Source of the DNA: Chlorobium sp. | GTDB lineage: Bacteria > Bacteroidota > Chlorobiia > Chlorobiales > Chlorobiaceae | Assembly (NCBI GenBank): GCA_026193435.1 | Contig: JAPHUN010000162.1 | Location: forward strand, 1-6,239 | Reading direction: 5' to 3' | Length of the DNA stretch: 6,239 bases | Notes under the pieces: model-generated | The model's input: only the letters and a program-made list of their open reading frames with translations | Told to the model about the DNA's origin: nothing | Database searches by the model: none | Shown: positions 5,670-6,239 of the stretch, piece after piece | Layout of the letters: each line of letters opens with the position of its first letter | Position numbering within the stretch: position 1 is the first letter of the stretch | Position numbers and translations under genes: made by a program

Positions 5670-6239
5670 TTTTCAGGCGATTCATGTGCCGCAATTTGTG
5701 CCCTTGCCATGGCGACGGCAAAAATTCCTGCAGTTTCCGCACGCAGAATAGAGTGACCGAAGGAAATTTCACGAAAGCCTTCTTTGACGGCCATTTCGAG
5801 CTCTTCACCGGTAAAACCACCCTCGCCACCAACTAAAAACAACACTTTTCTCCCGAAAAAAGACACATCCGGAGCTATGGAAGATGTTTCATAGGCAATC
5901 AGCTTGCTATCATATCCCTCACGTTTCAGTACTTCATCAAAGCGAAGCGGCCCTGTGATTTCCGGGAAATGATACCGTTTTGTCTGAAGTGCGGCTGAAA
6001 CAACAACTTTTTTCCAGCGTTCGAGTTTCCTGGCACATTTTTCGGCTTTTGGCTGGGAAACCGTTCGCTGTGTTATCATGGGAACAATCCCGGCTACACC
6101 AAGCTCTGTTGCTTTTTCAAGAAAAAAATCAAACCGCTGTGACGATTTGAGAAGCGATAGTGCCACCGTCACCTCTGCCGACGGAGGAAGAACTTTTTTT
6201 TTCTCAGTGACTGCCGCAGTAAGCCCGTTCCGGCCGATC
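5660..6239 (-). CDS. rsmE: 16S rRNA (uracil-1498-N3)-methyltransferase RsmE, partial (5' end beyond window)
   Basis: RsmE is a SPOUT-class methyltransferase that uses S-adenosylmethionine to methylate U1498 of 16S rRNA in the assembled small subunit. About 192 residues are in the window. The frame stays open to the right edge, so the apparent start at 6172 (GTG) is not the true one. Roughly 50 N-terminal residues, part of the PUA-like RNA-binding domain, lie outside. Visible family features in order are a K-rich strand before PPSAEVTVALSLLK, then RFDFFLEKATELGVAGIVPM (the helix and strand opening the SPOUT fold). The trefoil-knot cofactor region follows, with FLVGGEGGFTGEELEMA and FGHSILRAETAGIFAVA. 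The usual Arg of the (P)RILR motif is Ser here (HSILR), while the following LRAET is kept. A run of nine A residues encodes three lysines near the edge (6194-6202). It is followed by the overlapping AI-2E-like gene. Confidence 0.93.
   Translation of the reverse strand, partial: IGRNGLTAAVTEKKKVLPPSAEVTVALSLLKSSQRFDFFLEKATELGVAGIVPMITQRTVSQPKAEKCARKLERWKKVVVSAALQTKRYHFPEITGPLRFDEVLKREGYDSKLIAYETSSIAPDVSFFGRKVLFLVGGEGGFTGEELEMAVKEGFREISFGHSILRAETAGIFAVAMARAQIAAHESPEKWL

Noticed and set aside
1..6239. Mobile element, CRISPR, toxin-antitoxin or defence system
   Set aside because: No transposase, integrase, terminal inverted repeats with target duplications, regularly spaced repeats, or nuclease/antitoxin-like pairs are visible. 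Gene content is ordinary chromosomal.

Overview
The window looks like a chromosomal core region of a green sulfur bacterium (Chlorobi; Chlorobium/Chlorobaculum/Prosthecochloris type). This rests mainly on how the nucleoside diphosphate kinase and its neighbours read, on a base composition near balance, and on mostly weak Shine-Dalgarno sequences. It is recognition from memory, not a database match. No phage, plasmid, insertion sequence, CRISPR array, rRNA or tRNA was seen.

Layout, left to right. Positions 1-135 lie downstream of a minus-strand gene and hold only an uncertain open frame that runs off the left edge. Positions 136-1035 (minus) encode a RodZ-like membrane protein: cytoplasmic helix-turn-helix, one transmembrane helix, and a periplasmic C-terminal domain. 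A divergent intergenic region of about 360 bp (1045-1402) follows and is rich in short repeats. Positions 1403-2722 (plus) encode a CorC/TlyC-type protein (CNNM membrane domain, two CBS domains, CorC_HlyC domain), and 2909-3334 (plus) encode nucleoside diphosphate kinase (ndk). A 146-bp convergent intergenic segment (3335-3480) holds competing hairpin arms, a T tract and a degenerate heptanucleotide array.

The right half is minus-strand. Transcription runs from rsmE (partial, entering from the right edge) into an AI-2E/PerM-family membrane protein that overlaps the rsmE stop codon, then after about 100-130 bp into a D-alanyl-D-alanine carboxypeptidase (S11 family).

These are housekeeping functions: cell shape (RodZ-like), peptidoglycan trimming (carboxypeptidase), nucleotide pools (Ndk), ribosome modification (RsmE) and membrane transport (CorC-like and AI-2E-like). 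Only rsmE and the AI-2E-like gene look clearly co-transcribed. I found no convincing new multi-gene system. The most interesting signals are non-coding. One is a TCAGGAYA-cored element found five times on the plus strand, only between genes, with longer similarity ahead of both plus-strand genes. Another is a short upstream frame that carries the only good ribosome binding site in front of the rodZ-like gene. A third is a one-against-two set of complementary arms downstream of ndk.
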